Source of the DNA: CANHBY01 sp046342195
GTDB taxonomy: Bacteria > Pseudomonadota > Gammaproteobacteria > Burkholderiales > Burkholderiaceae_C
DNA length: 16,002 nt
Direction: 5' to 3'
Assembly (NCBI GenBank): GCA_046342195.1
Contig: JBKDQE010000039.1
Span: forward strand, 1 to 16,002
The notes below the pieces were generated by a model that was not told the DNA's origin, searched no databases, and saw nothing but the letters and a program-made list of their open reading frames with translations. Numbering within the stretch: the first letter of the stretch is position 1; each line of letters starts with the position of its first letter. This document shows, one piece after another, positions 7,735 to 14,676 of this stretch. Position numbers and translations under genes: made by a program.

Positions 7735-8442
7735 ATGTCTGTTTTTACCATCACTGATGGACAAGATCCATTTTTGCATGTATCCCTGCAAAAGGGTGAA
7801 TCTCTTTATGCCGAGAGCGATTCCATGGTCATGATGGACGGCACCCTGGATTTATCGGGCACCATGCAGGGCGGCATTCTGAGTGGCATTGCAAGGCGCC
7901 TGGTTTCTGGCGAGTCACTCTTTACCCAAAAAATCGTCGCCACTCGGGGGCCCGGCGACACCCTCCTCTCGCAAGCGTCGCCGGGGGGGCTTCATGTCTT
8001 TGATGTTAGCCCTCAGTGTGAATACATGCTGAGTGATGGTGCCTTTTTGGCTGCTGACTCCGGGGTCGACATCAAAGTTCGTACCCAAGGCATTGGCGGG
8101 GCCTTGTTTGGCGGCACCGGAGGTTTCTTCATCATGGCCGCCACCGGCCAAGGAAAGCTTTGTGTGGGGGGCTTCGGCTCGCTTTTCCTCCTTGACATTG
8201 ATCACGGGCAAAACCCTCTCATCGATAACGGCCATGTGGTGGCTTGGGATGCTCGTTTGAACTACGAAATGGTCATGTCCACCAAGCAAGGCTCAGGCTT
8301 TTTTTCCAGTTTGGTCAGCAGCCAAACCTCCGGAGAAGGCTTGGTAATGAAGTTTTCCGGGGCGGGCAAAGTGCTGGTTTGTTCTCGCAAACGTGATGCC
8401 TTTGCCGGGTGGCTACGCAACATCGTGAGCCCTTCTTCGTGA
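7735..8442 (+). CDS. AIM24-family (TIGR00266-type) protein
   Basis: This 235-residue protein shows the beta-rich AIM24 fold: an N-terminal strand and turn around HVSLQKGESLYAESDSMVMMDG (two parts, about residues 15-36), a central glycine-rich segment GGALFGGTGGFF, and the C-terminal half of the beta-barrel with NYEMVMSTKQG. No signal peptide or membrane segment is seen. The biochemical role of bacterial AIM24 proteins is not settled; the yeast member is a mitochondrial inner-membrane organiser. Its position between two TerD genes suggests a membrane- or envelope-linked role in the Ter response, which is inference. The start is supported by AGGAAAGGG just upstream of the ATG. Confidence 0.85.
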   Translation: MSVFTITDGQDPFLHVSLQKGESLYAESDSMVMMDGTLDLSGTMQGGILSGIARRLVSGESLFTQKIVATRGPGDTLLSQASPGGLHVFDVSPQCEYMLSDGAFLAADSGVDIKVRTQGIGGALFGGTGGFFIMAATGQGKLCVGGFGSLFLLDIDHGQNPLIDNGHVVAWDARLNYEMVMSTKQGSGFFSSLVSSQTSGEGLVMKFSGAGKVLVCSRKRDAFAGWLRNIVSPSS

Positions 8443-8501
8443 AGCCACCCGTCAGATGCCTGGCTCATATTTAATTGTTATTTTTTCCAAAGGAATTCAT
8501 G

Positions 8502-9083
8502 ATGGCAGTGAGTCTGCAAAAAGGTCAAAAAATTTCTCTTGAAAAAGAGGCTGGCGGTTCATTGAGCCGCATTGTGATGGGCTTGGGCTGGGATCCCATC
8601 AAGAAAAAGAGTTTTTTGGGTTTTGGCGGCGGGCAAACCGATGTCGATCTTGACGCCTCTTGCATCATGTTCGATGAAAACCAAAGAGTCGTTGACACGG
8701 TATGGTTCCGGCAATTGAAAAGTCGTGACGGCAGTGTCGAGCACACTGGCGACAACCGCACGGGGGCCGGCGACGGTGACGACGAGCAAATTCTCGTCAA
8801 CTTGCCCCAGGTTCCTGCAAGTGTCAAAAACCTGGTTTTTGTGGTCAACAGCTTCACTGGCCAAAATTTCAGCCAAATTGACAATGCCACCTGTCGAATT
8901 CTCAATGGCCAAAATGGGCAAGAAGTGGCCCGTTACAACCTCTCGTGCCAAGGCTCTCATTCTGCTCAGATCATGGCTAAACTGTACCGCCACAACGATG
9001 AATGGAAAATGCACGCCATTGGCGAAAATTGCTCAGGTCAAACCTTCCAAGACCTGCTCCCCTTCCTCAAGCAGCATCTCTGA
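8502..9083 (+). CDS. Second TerD-family protein (TerZ-like)
   Basis: This is a second TerD-type divalent-cation-binding protein, 193 residues from the chosen start. MGLGWD (26-31), VDLDAS (48-53) and the acidic loop GDNRTGAGDGDDE (83-95) are intact. Between the first two motifs lies a longer, basic and glycine-rich insert (KKKSFLGFGGGQ) that the first TerD lacks, a feature of TerZ/TerX-like members. I selected ATG at 8502, giving MAVSLQKG as in the family. AGGA (8491-8494) is seven bases upstream. An ATG directly before it (8499) and a TTG at 8475 are possible but less well spaced. It is followed by a 156-base gap with two hairpins. Confidence 0.92.
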   Translation: MAVSLQKGQKISLEKEAGGSLSRIVMGLGWDPIKKKSFLGFGGGQTDVDLDASCIMFDENQRVVDTVWFRQLKSRDGSVEHTGDNRTGAGDGDDEQILVNLPQVPASVKNLVFVVNSFTGQNFSQIDNATCRILNGQNGQEVARYNLSCQGSHSAQIMAKLYRHNDEWKMHAIGENCSGQTFQDLLPFLKQHL

Positions 9084-9093
9084 TCGCTGAATA

Positions 9094-9111
9094 CAGGGGG
9101 CTTGCCCCCTG
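9094..9111 (+). repeat. Perfect hairpin after the second terD-type gene
   Basis: CAGGGGG (9094-9100), a CTTG loop and CCCCCTG (9105-9111) form a strong seven-base stem-loop ten bases after the stop codon. The following bases hold only four T residues in a row after a gap, so it is a poor intrinsic terminator and may instead protect the 3' end or form part of the leader of the next operon. Confidence 0.6.
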
Positions 9112-9212
9112 CTTGCAGTTTTCTGAAGGCCCATCAATCCGTGGCCTCATAAAAAAGCAAGCAGATCCCCGTCAAACGCTACCATCGCCACATCCCTCCA
9201 TCAACCACTGGG

Positions 9213-9239
9213 CAGCCGGCTTTGTGCCGGTTGTTTTTT
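9213..9239 (+). terminator. Intrinsic terminator abutting the ATP-grasp start codon
   Basis: CAGCCGGC (9213-9220), a TTTGT loop and GCCGGTTG (9226-9233) pair over eight bases with one G-U wobble and are followed by six T residues (9234-9239). The next base is the A of the ATP-grasp ATG. A terminator in this place would stop transcripts before the biosynthetic operon unless it is relieved, so it looks like an attenuator. It also occupies the space where a ribosome binding site would be, and none is visible. Confidence 0.7.
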
Positions 9240-10244
9240 ATGAAAGTTTGGTTCAATCGCCATTTTCCCTTGGTTTATCGTGTTTTGCGACTCCTTCGTG
9301 AAGGTGACGTAGATCGCCGGCTGACCTTGCTGTGCAGCCACCGGCATCGCTTCTTCCCAGGGTTTGCCGCCGCCGATGAGCAGGCGATTGAGCCGCGAGG
9401 GTTATCGCCACAAGACTATGTCCGGTGGTGTCTTGATTTTGCGCTTACCCATCGGGTCGATGTGTTTGTTCCTCATTATCGGGTGCACGCCATCGTTGCA
9501 GCCAAAAACGAGTTTGCGCAGCATGGAATGCGGGTTTTGCATGTGGCAGACGCCAAAACCCTGCCTCGGCTTCACCACAAGGGCTGGGTGTATCGTGAAG
9601 TCAAGGGCTTGGTTCCATTGGCCGAATCGAGTGTCATTCGCCATGCGGCAGAGCTTCCTGCAGCGCTCGAAAAACTGTGGTCTCAAGGTTTGAAAGCGTG
9701 CATCAAGCCGGTAGTTTCTATTTATGGCAAAGGCTTTTACCGGCTTCGCAAGCCCCATGAGGCTCATCATAAGCGCCATTTCTCGGCCCGCGATTGGGCT
9801 GCCCGGCATGCTCCGAAGGGGCCTTGCGCTCCCCAACTGGTCTTAGAGTACCTGCCTGGCCATGAGTTTAGTGTCGACTGCATCGGAGATGCCGGGCGTT
9901 TTGTGACTGGCGTTGTACGCAAAAAATCCATGCTCTCGGACACCCAAGTCCTTGATGATCACCCTGAATTACTCAGCTACGCTGCCCGCTTGATTGAACG
10001 CTTCGGCTTGAGCGGGCTTGTCAATATCCAATTCAAAGAAGACAGCCACGGGCAAGCCAAGCTGCTGGAGATCAACCCCAGGCCGTCTGGCGGGGTGGCC
10101 ATGGCTTGCTTGTCAGGCATTAATTTACCCTACCTCGCTTTGTGTGGCGAATTAAATGGCTACGCCAGCTTGACCATTCCCGAGGCCCGCTTGGGCTTGC
10201 GGGTCACGGAAGTATCTTTGCCTGTTGTTTTACCCCATGTCTGA
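9240..10244 (+). CDS. ATP-grasp ligase of the Ter-associated biosynthetic operon
   Basis: ATP-grasp enzymes join a carboxylate to an amine or thiol through an acyl-phosphate. The core is recognisable from KPVVSIYGKGFYRL (about 156-169, ATP-binding lysine and glycine loop), LEYLPGHEFSVD (202-213) and the Mg-binding LEINPRPSGG (276-285). The N-terminus KVWFNRHFPLVYRVLRLLREGD is typical of the Ter-linked members. Substrates are unknown. ATG at 9240 is used because the conserved N-terminus begins there; an in-frame TTG at 9222 lies inside the terminator. It is the first gene of five overlapping genes and shares eight bases with the phosphoribosyltransferase gene. In the published prediction this ligase helps build a nucleoside-like metabolite. 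Confidence 0.88.
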   Translation: MKVWFNRHFPLVYRVLRLLREGDVDRRLTLLCSHRHRFFPGFAAADEQAIEPRGLSPQDYVRWCLDFALTHRVDVFVPHYRVHAIVAAKNEFAQHGMRVLHVADAKTLPRLHHKGWVYREVKGLVPLAESSVIRHAAELPAALEKLWSQGLKACIKPVVSIYGKGFYRLRKPHEAHHKRHFSARDWAARHAPKGPCAPQLVLEYLPGHEFSVDCIGDAGRFVTGVVRKKSMLSDTQVLDDHPELLSYAARLIERFGLSGLVNIQFKEDSHGQAKLLEINPRPSGGVAMACLSGINLPYLALCGELNGYASLTIPEARLGLRVTEVSLPVVLPHV

Positions 10245-11412
10245 ATATCCTGTAGAGCCTGAGTTTCGCGAAATTCGCTTGCCCAATGGTTTGCTGAAAG
10301 TTCACGTTCATCATGCCTACTGGCCTTTAAACCGCCTCTGTGGTTTTGCAGCACGCAACAACCCCCGTCGAGGCTTTCTTTTTGTGAGCAAAGTGCTGGG
10401 CAAACATTGGCCCAGTGACCCCCTCGAGATGCTTGCAGCCCATGAAGCATTGGCTTCGCGCATTTCTCCCCCTGATGCCGTGCCAGCTGTTTTTATCGGT
10501 ATGGCTGAAACTGCCACAGGTTTGGGCCAAGGTGTGTTCGAAGCCTATCTGCGCCGGTATGGGCCTGGCAGTGCCATCTATATTCAAACCACGCGTTACC
10601 CGATATCAGGCGCCACGATTTTGCCGTTTGAAGAAAAGCACAGCCATGCTCAGCGCTTGCGTTTGCATTGGCCCGAGCGCACCGATTTGCAGGCCATTTT
10701 TTTAAACGCGCCCATGGCCGTTTTGATCGATGACGAGCTCTCGACAGGGCAAACTTTTCTCGCGCTTTCGGCCGCTTACCAAGCGGTCAACCCGAGCCTG
10801 CGGCGCCTGAGTTTGGTGTCCCTGACAGACTTTATGGGGGACGACGCTCGTGCTTGTTTCAAGGTGCGGGCGGGGGTCGAAAAAGTAAACTTTATCTCCC
10901 TGCTCGCTGGGTCATTTGAGTTTAAATCCAACCCGGCTTTTTGCGCTGCAGCTCCTGCGACAGCACAAGCTGAGGTGAGCTGCCGCAGGGCTCAAATGGG
11001 GCCCTTCAGCGCCCGGTTGGGAACGGATCAGCCCGTTCATTTGCCAGACACCCTCATGACCAACCTGCTCAAGCAGCTTCCTGTGGGGCGGCCTGTGTTG
11101 GTACTTGGCACCGGAGAATTCATGCATCCTGCATTTTGTGTAGCACAAAAGCTGGCTCATACAGGCCGAACGGTCACGGTTCAGTCCACAACCAGGTCGC
11201 CCATTTTAATGGCCGCCGACATTCAATCTTGCATCAAGGTTCCAGACCCTTACGGCGAAGCCATTCCGAACTATCTCTACAACGTCAACCCCGCTGGCCA
11301 GTCGATTATTTTATGTACTGAAACCCAGCCTTCTGAACGGCTTGCTGACATTGAGCGTACCTTGGAAGCCAAGCTTGTGATGCTGAATGGAGCGGTTCAT
11401 CATGGGCCATGA
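10237..11412 (+). CDS. Phosphoribosyltransferase with C-terminal TRSP domain
   Basis: The N-terminal 250 residues form a type I PRTase of the Ter-associated group, with the PRPP-binding motif VLIDDELSTGQT (about 162-173). The C-terminal domain bears the name-giving TRSP tetrapeptide at 319-322, within VQSTTRSPILMA. Such an enzyme would attach or remove a phosphoribosyl group, giving the ribosyl part of the proposed nucleoside-like product. The substrate base is unknown. ATG at 10237 overlaps the previous stop by eight bases; a TTG at 10225 would add four residues. Translational coupling with both neighbours suggests the proteins are made together. Confidence 0.9.
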   Translation: MSEYPVEPEFREIRLPNGLLKVHVHHAYWPLNRLCGFAARNNPRRGFLFVSKVLGKHWPSDPLEMLAAHEALASRISPPDAVPAVFIGMAETATGLGQGVFEAYLRRYGPGSAIYIQTTRYPISGATILPFEEKHSHAQRLRLHWPERTDLQAIFLNAPMAVLIDDELSTGQTFLALSAAYQAVNPSLRRLSLVSLTDFMGDDARACFKVRAGVEKVNFISLLAGSFEFKSNPAFCAAAPATAQAEVSCRRAQMGPFSARLGTDQPVHLPDTLMTNLLKQLPVGRPVLVLGTGEFMHPAFCVAQKLAHTGRTVTVQSTTRSPILMAADIQSCIKVPDPYGEAIPNYLYNVNPAGQSIILCTETQPSERLADIERTLEAKLVMLNGAVHHGP

Positions 11413-12172
11413 CGGGTCTTCCTCGGTCTTTGTGTTTGTCGATCTCGATGACTCTCTTTTTAATAGCCTGCGCAAGTGTCAGCCCGGGGTTCATTTACAA
11501 GCAGCGGCTTTGTTATCCAATGGCGAAGTGGTCTCGTATACCAGCCCGGCACAGCGGGCTTTGATTCAATGGCTGCATCTCGGGGCGCATGTTATCCCTG
11601 TCACAGCCCGCAGCATGGAGGGTTACGCCCGGGTGCTGGTGGACTTTCACGGCCCCGCCATTGTCAGTTTCGGAGCCATCATCTTAAATCAGCAGGGTCA
11701 GCCCGATGCTCAGTGGCAACAGCGCATGGCGCTTGATTTGCTGGCTGCAAAACCTTTGCTGCAAGAGGCTTGCGAGAGTGTTTTGCAGCATATTGCCCAA
11801 GAAGGTATCGATGCTTGGGCTAAAGTGGTTGAAGAGCTTGGTCAAATGCAATACCTGCTCTTAAAGCATCGGTCCGCCGATGCCCAAGCCTTGGCCCGCA
11901 TTGCGGACTTTTGTTTGAAGCCTTGGGCCGCTCATCGTCCTGGCTGGCGGGTGTTTCAAAACGACAATAACCTGACCCTGCTCCCCCCGGCCCTCGATAA
12001 AGCGCATGCAGTCGAATACCTCATGAACATGCTGCGAGCAGAACATGGCCACATCGTCACCGTAGGCATGGGAGACAGCCTCAGTGATTCAGGCTTCTTG
12101 AGCCTCTGCGATTACGCCATGGCCCCCAAGGGCACGCAGTTGGCACAACGATTGTTAATAGGGGGCGCCTGA
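11402..12172 (+). CDS. HAD-superfamily phosphatase of the Ter biosynthetic operon
   Basis: This is a haloacid-dehalogenase-type hydrolase with the nucleophile motif I DLDDSLF (D14 and D16), motif II VTARS, and the acidic motif IV GMGDSLSDSGF (D225 and D229) that binds Mg2+. The middle segment is a cap domain of C2 type by position, resembling Cof-like sugar phosphatases. A role in dephosphorylating the ribosyl product of the preceding PRTase is a reasonable inference. ATG at 11402 is preferred because GGAG (11389-11392) lies nine bases upstream. An in-frame ATG at 11387 would add five residues. The start overlaps the PRTase gene by 11 bases, and the stop TGA overlaps the next ATG by one base. 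Confidence 0.88.
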   Translation: MGHDGSSSVFVFVDLDDSLFNSLRKCQPGVHLQAAALLSNGEVVSYTSPAQRALIQWLHLGAHVIPVTARSMEGYARVLVDFHGPAIVSFGAIILNQQGQPDAQWQQRMALDLLAAKPLLQEACESVLQHIAQEGIDAWAKVVEELGQMQYLLLKHRSADAQALARIADFCLKPWAAHRPGWRVFQNDNNLTLLPPALDKAHAVEYLMNMLRAEHGHIVTVGMGDSLSDSGFLSLCDYAMAPKGTQLAQRLLIGGA

Positions 12173-13266
12173 TGTCCGCAGGCTTTCATGGCAGCTACCG
12201 CGAGCGAGAGGTCACCTTCTTATTGAAGCCCCTCAACCTTGAGCTCATCTCTGACATCCAGGAAAAAGAACGCTTAATTCAATCTGGGCAGCGGCATTAC
12301 AGCGAAATATTGGGTCTTGAGCACTTGCCTTCAGCAGCTTACTTATCCTTGTTTCATGAAGCCGTGCATCACAATGTTCGGCGCATGGCCCGCGATTTGG
12401 TGATCTTGGCTCGTCGAATCCGTGCAGTTCGCCCCCATCAGGTCACCCTGGTTTCCCTGGCGCGCGCTGGCACTCCCATCGGAGTTTTGTTACGCTATCT
12501 GCTGCTTGAATTGATGCAGCTTGATGCCCCGCATTACAGCATTTCCATCGTTCGTGATCGAGGCATCGATAGCAACGCCTTGGATCACATCTTGGCTCAT
12601 CGTGAAGCCTCCTCTTTGGTATTTATTGATGGCTGGACAGCAAAAGGCTCCATCACCCAAGAATTGCAGCGCAGTTTGGCAAGCTTTGAAACCACCCGAG
12701 GCATCAAACTGCCATCTGAACTCTTTGTTCTGAGCGATTTGGCAGGCGTGGCTCATGCCTGTGGCACCACACAAGACTATCTCATTCCATCGGCATTGCT
12801 CAATGCCACCGTGTCGGGCCTCATCAGCCGCTCAGTCTTGAATCATCAAATTGGGCCTCAAGACTTTCATGGTTGCGTCTACTACAGCCAATGGTTGAGT
12901 ACCGATCTTTCCCAGTGGTTTGTGCAACGGGTACTGTCTGAGGGTCGCAACTTTTATTCTCAGTGGCTGGCTGAGCCTTTACCCAATGCAGACCTCAAAG
13001 AAGCACGTCAGGCTTGCACAGACCTGATCAAGAAAGTCTCAGTCAGCCATGACGTCCCTGATGTGAACCTCATCAAGCCCGGGATTGGAGAATCGACTCG
13101 CGCGCTGTTGCGTCGCACGCCAAAGTTAATTCGGCTGCGTGACCCTCAGGCCCCCGAAGTTCGTCATCTTGTTCAACTGGCCCACGAGCGGCAGGTCTTG
13201 CTGGAGGTCGACCCTTCCCAGCCCCTGCATGCAGTGGCACTTATTCGGAATTTGGCTGATGGTTAA
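12172..13266 (+). CDS. PRTase-like StiP family protein with PELOTA-type RNA-binding tail
   Basis: Databases often name this family cysteine protease StiP, but the sequence shows a PRTase-like core. VSLARAGTPIG (94-104) is a substrate loop, and FIDGWTAKGS (151-160) sits where PRPP-binding motifs lie, with DG-T-KG replacing the usual DD-TGGT. The last 60 residues (from about 304) form the small alpha/beta PELOTA-type domain, related to L7Ae/eRF1 RNA-binding domains. This architecture is specific to the Ter biosynthetic module. A second phosphoribosyl-transfer step, or RNA-guided or RNA-targeted chemistry, has been proposed for the family. The reaction is not known. It starts in the TGATG overlap with the HAD gene and overlaps the lyase gene by eight bases. 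Confidence 0.85.
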   Translation: MSAGFHGSYREREVTFLLKPLNLELISDIQEKERLIQSGQRHYSEILGLEHLPSAAYLSLFHEAVHHNVRRMARDLVILARRIRAVRPHQVTLVSLARAGTPIGVLLRYLLLELMQLDAPHYSISIVRDRGIDSNALDHILAHREASSLVFIDGWTAKGSITQELQRSLASFETTRGIKLPSELFVLSDLAGVAHACGTTQDYLIPSALLNATVSGLISRSVLNHQIGPQDFHGCVYYSQWLSTDLSQWFVQRVLSEGRNFYSQWLAEPLPNADLKEARQACTDLIKKVSVSHDVPDVNLIKPGIGESTRALLRRTPKLIRLRDPQAPEVRHLVQLAHERQVLLEVDPSQPLHAVALIRNLADG

Positions 13267-14137
13267 TGCGTTTCAATTGGGGGCGTCTTTGTACGTCCCA
13301 GCAACTCACCCGCGCCTTGAGGATGTTCTGGCCCAACGGGTGCATACTCATCTGAAATCGGTCATTATTTGCACCGAAGACGCCATTGCCGAGCGCGACC
13401 TTGGCCATGCCTTGCGGTGCTTGCGGGAGGTCTTGAAAACTTTGGTTCCTCAAAGTGGTTTGTTGCGCTTTGTCCGAGTTCGAAACCCTAAGGTGATGCA
13501 CGAGGTGGTGGCCATGCCAAGGGCTGAGCAACTCGACGGTTTTGTTTTGCCTAAGGTCACGGCCGACAATTTAGCCCTCTACCAAGCCATTCCTCTTCAG
13601 CAAAGTCAGTACTTGATGCCAACGCTCGAAACAGTCGAAGTCTTTGATCTCGAGGCCATGCGCGCCTTGAGAAAGCTCTTGCTGCACCCCGACTTGCGCG
13701 AGCGGATCCTGGCCCTGCGCGTCGGGGGGAATGATCTTCTGCGGCTGATCGGTATGCGCCGACCCCGTGGGGTGACCCTTTATGATACCCCCTTGGGCTT
13801 CGTGTTGGGGCAATTGGTTCTGATTTTCAGGCCTTATGGTTTTTCAATGACAGCCCCCGTCTTCGATATTCTCAACGACGAAGAAACGCTGCGGGAAGAA
13901 GCCCAGCGCGATGTTGCTTTTGGTTTCTGCGGCAAAACGGCAGTCCACCCTGAGCAAATCCGCGCCATTCAAGATTGTTTTCGGGTCAATCAAATTGAGC
14001 TGGAAGCCGCCCAACGATTGATCGATCCCGACTGTCCTGCAATCTTCAAACTCGGTGGCACCATGTATGAAACGGCTGTTCACGGCCCTTGGGCCCAACA
14101 GGTCTTTTCCAGGGCTCGGTATTTTGGCGTGGAATAG
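13259..14137 (+). CDS. CitE/HpcH-like C-C bond lyase of the Ter biosynthetic operon
   Basis: This is a TIM-barrel protein of the HpcH/HpaI aldolase and citrate-lyase beta-subunit superfamily, 292 residues. Visible family landmarks are VIICTEDA (35-42), FVLPKV, YLMPTLET (beta strand with a metal-ligand-type glutamate), LRVGGNDL (153-160) and the C-terminal GKTAVHPEQI (225-234). Members cleave or form C-C bonds in acyl-CoA-type or keto-acid substrates. In this operon it may supply or release a small carbon unit of the metabolite, but that is inference. ATG at 13259 overlaps the preceding stop by eight bases, and the upstream open frame from 13139 is an out-of-frame shadow of that gene. It ends the operon, and no clear terminator follows. 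Confidence 0.88.
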   Translation: MVNAFQLGASLYVPATHPRLEDVLAQRVHTHLKSVIICTEDAIAERDLGHALRCLREVLKTLVPQSGLLRFVRVRNPKVMHEVVAMPRAEQLDGFVLPKVTADNLALYQAIPLQQSQYLMPTLETVEVFDLEAMRALRKLLLHPDLRERILALRVGGNDLLRLIGMRRPRGVTLYDTPLGFVLGQLVLIFRPYGFSMTAPVFDILNDEETLREEAQRDVAFGFCGKTAVHPEQIRAIQDCFRVNQIELEAAQRLIDPDCPAIFKLGGTMYETAVHGPWAQQVFSRARYFGVE

Positions 14138-14309
14138 ATGCTCTGTCGTTATTGATTTGGCCCGGCAAAATTTAATCTTCAATCATGTTGTTATTCCTGA
14201 GCAGGCAGGGAGCCATTGAGTGCCAGCCAGTGCTGACTGCAGTGAAGGCCGCGAGAAAAGTGATGAACATTGCTGAAGTACTCTGACATCTGGCCGGCCT
14301 AAGGCATGG
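14138..14309. other. Gap between lyase gene and IS remnant
   Basis: No gene, terminator or inverted repeat is recognisable. Short open frames on both strands have no family resemblance. The stretch may contain further eroded insertion-sequence DNA, but I see no motif that shows it. Confidence 0.3.
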
Positions 14310-14658
14310 TATGCCGATCCGAATCCTTGCTCTACGGACGGTACGCTGGCGGATTGCTCTGATGCGGTAAGTTTGATTGAGGCATATTGATGCTAGGCAT
14401 CTGATTACCGATAAAGGCGATGACAGTGACGCCGTCATTCGACAGGCCCGGAGCCAAGGTATGCAAGCGCAAATCCCGCCACCCAAGAATCGCAAGGAGC
14501 CGCGCGGCCATGACAAGCCCCTTTACCGCCAGCGCCACCAAGTCGAGAATGCTTTTTTGCACCGCAAGGGATGGCGCGGCATTGCCACGCGTTACGCTAA
14601 AAATCTGGCTTCATTCCTTGCTGCTGCACAGATTCAATACCTCGCCCTTTGGCCCTGA
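14310..14658 (+). pseudogene. IS5-type transposase, frameshifted C-terminal remnant
   Basis: The strong part (14377-14658) reads as the C-terminal third of an IS5-family DDE transposase: LITDKGDDSDAVI, then IPPPKNRKEPRGHDKPLYR, then HQVENAFLHRKGWRGIATR with the catalytic glutamate, ending FLAAAQIQYLALWP. Upstream, in a different frame, GTLADCSDAVSLIEAY (about 14337-14387) continues the same family, so a frameshift lies near 14382-14391 and the codon after it is a stop. The N-terminal two thirds are missing. Such debris marks an old insertion site at the right border of the ter cluster. The upstream limit is approximate. Confidence 0.75.
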
Positions 14659-14676
14659 ATCTCGTGACGACATCCT

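Noticed and set aside
8559..9014. Minus-strand frame of 151 codons opposite the second TerD gene
   Set aside because: It is antisense to a conserved TerD domain, and a similar shadow exists opposite the first TerD gene (7066-7593). Both arise from shared codon patterns of the paralogues.
13139..13258. Forty-codon N-terminal extension of the CitE-like protein
   Set aside because: It overlaps the end of the StiP-PELOTA gene in another frame and has a tryptophan-rich, non-family composition. The conserved barrel starts after ATG 13259.
14172..14516. Minus-strand frame of 114 codons near the IS remnant
   Set aside because: It lies opposite the transposase remnant, is unusually rich in R, C and I without pattern, and resembles no family.
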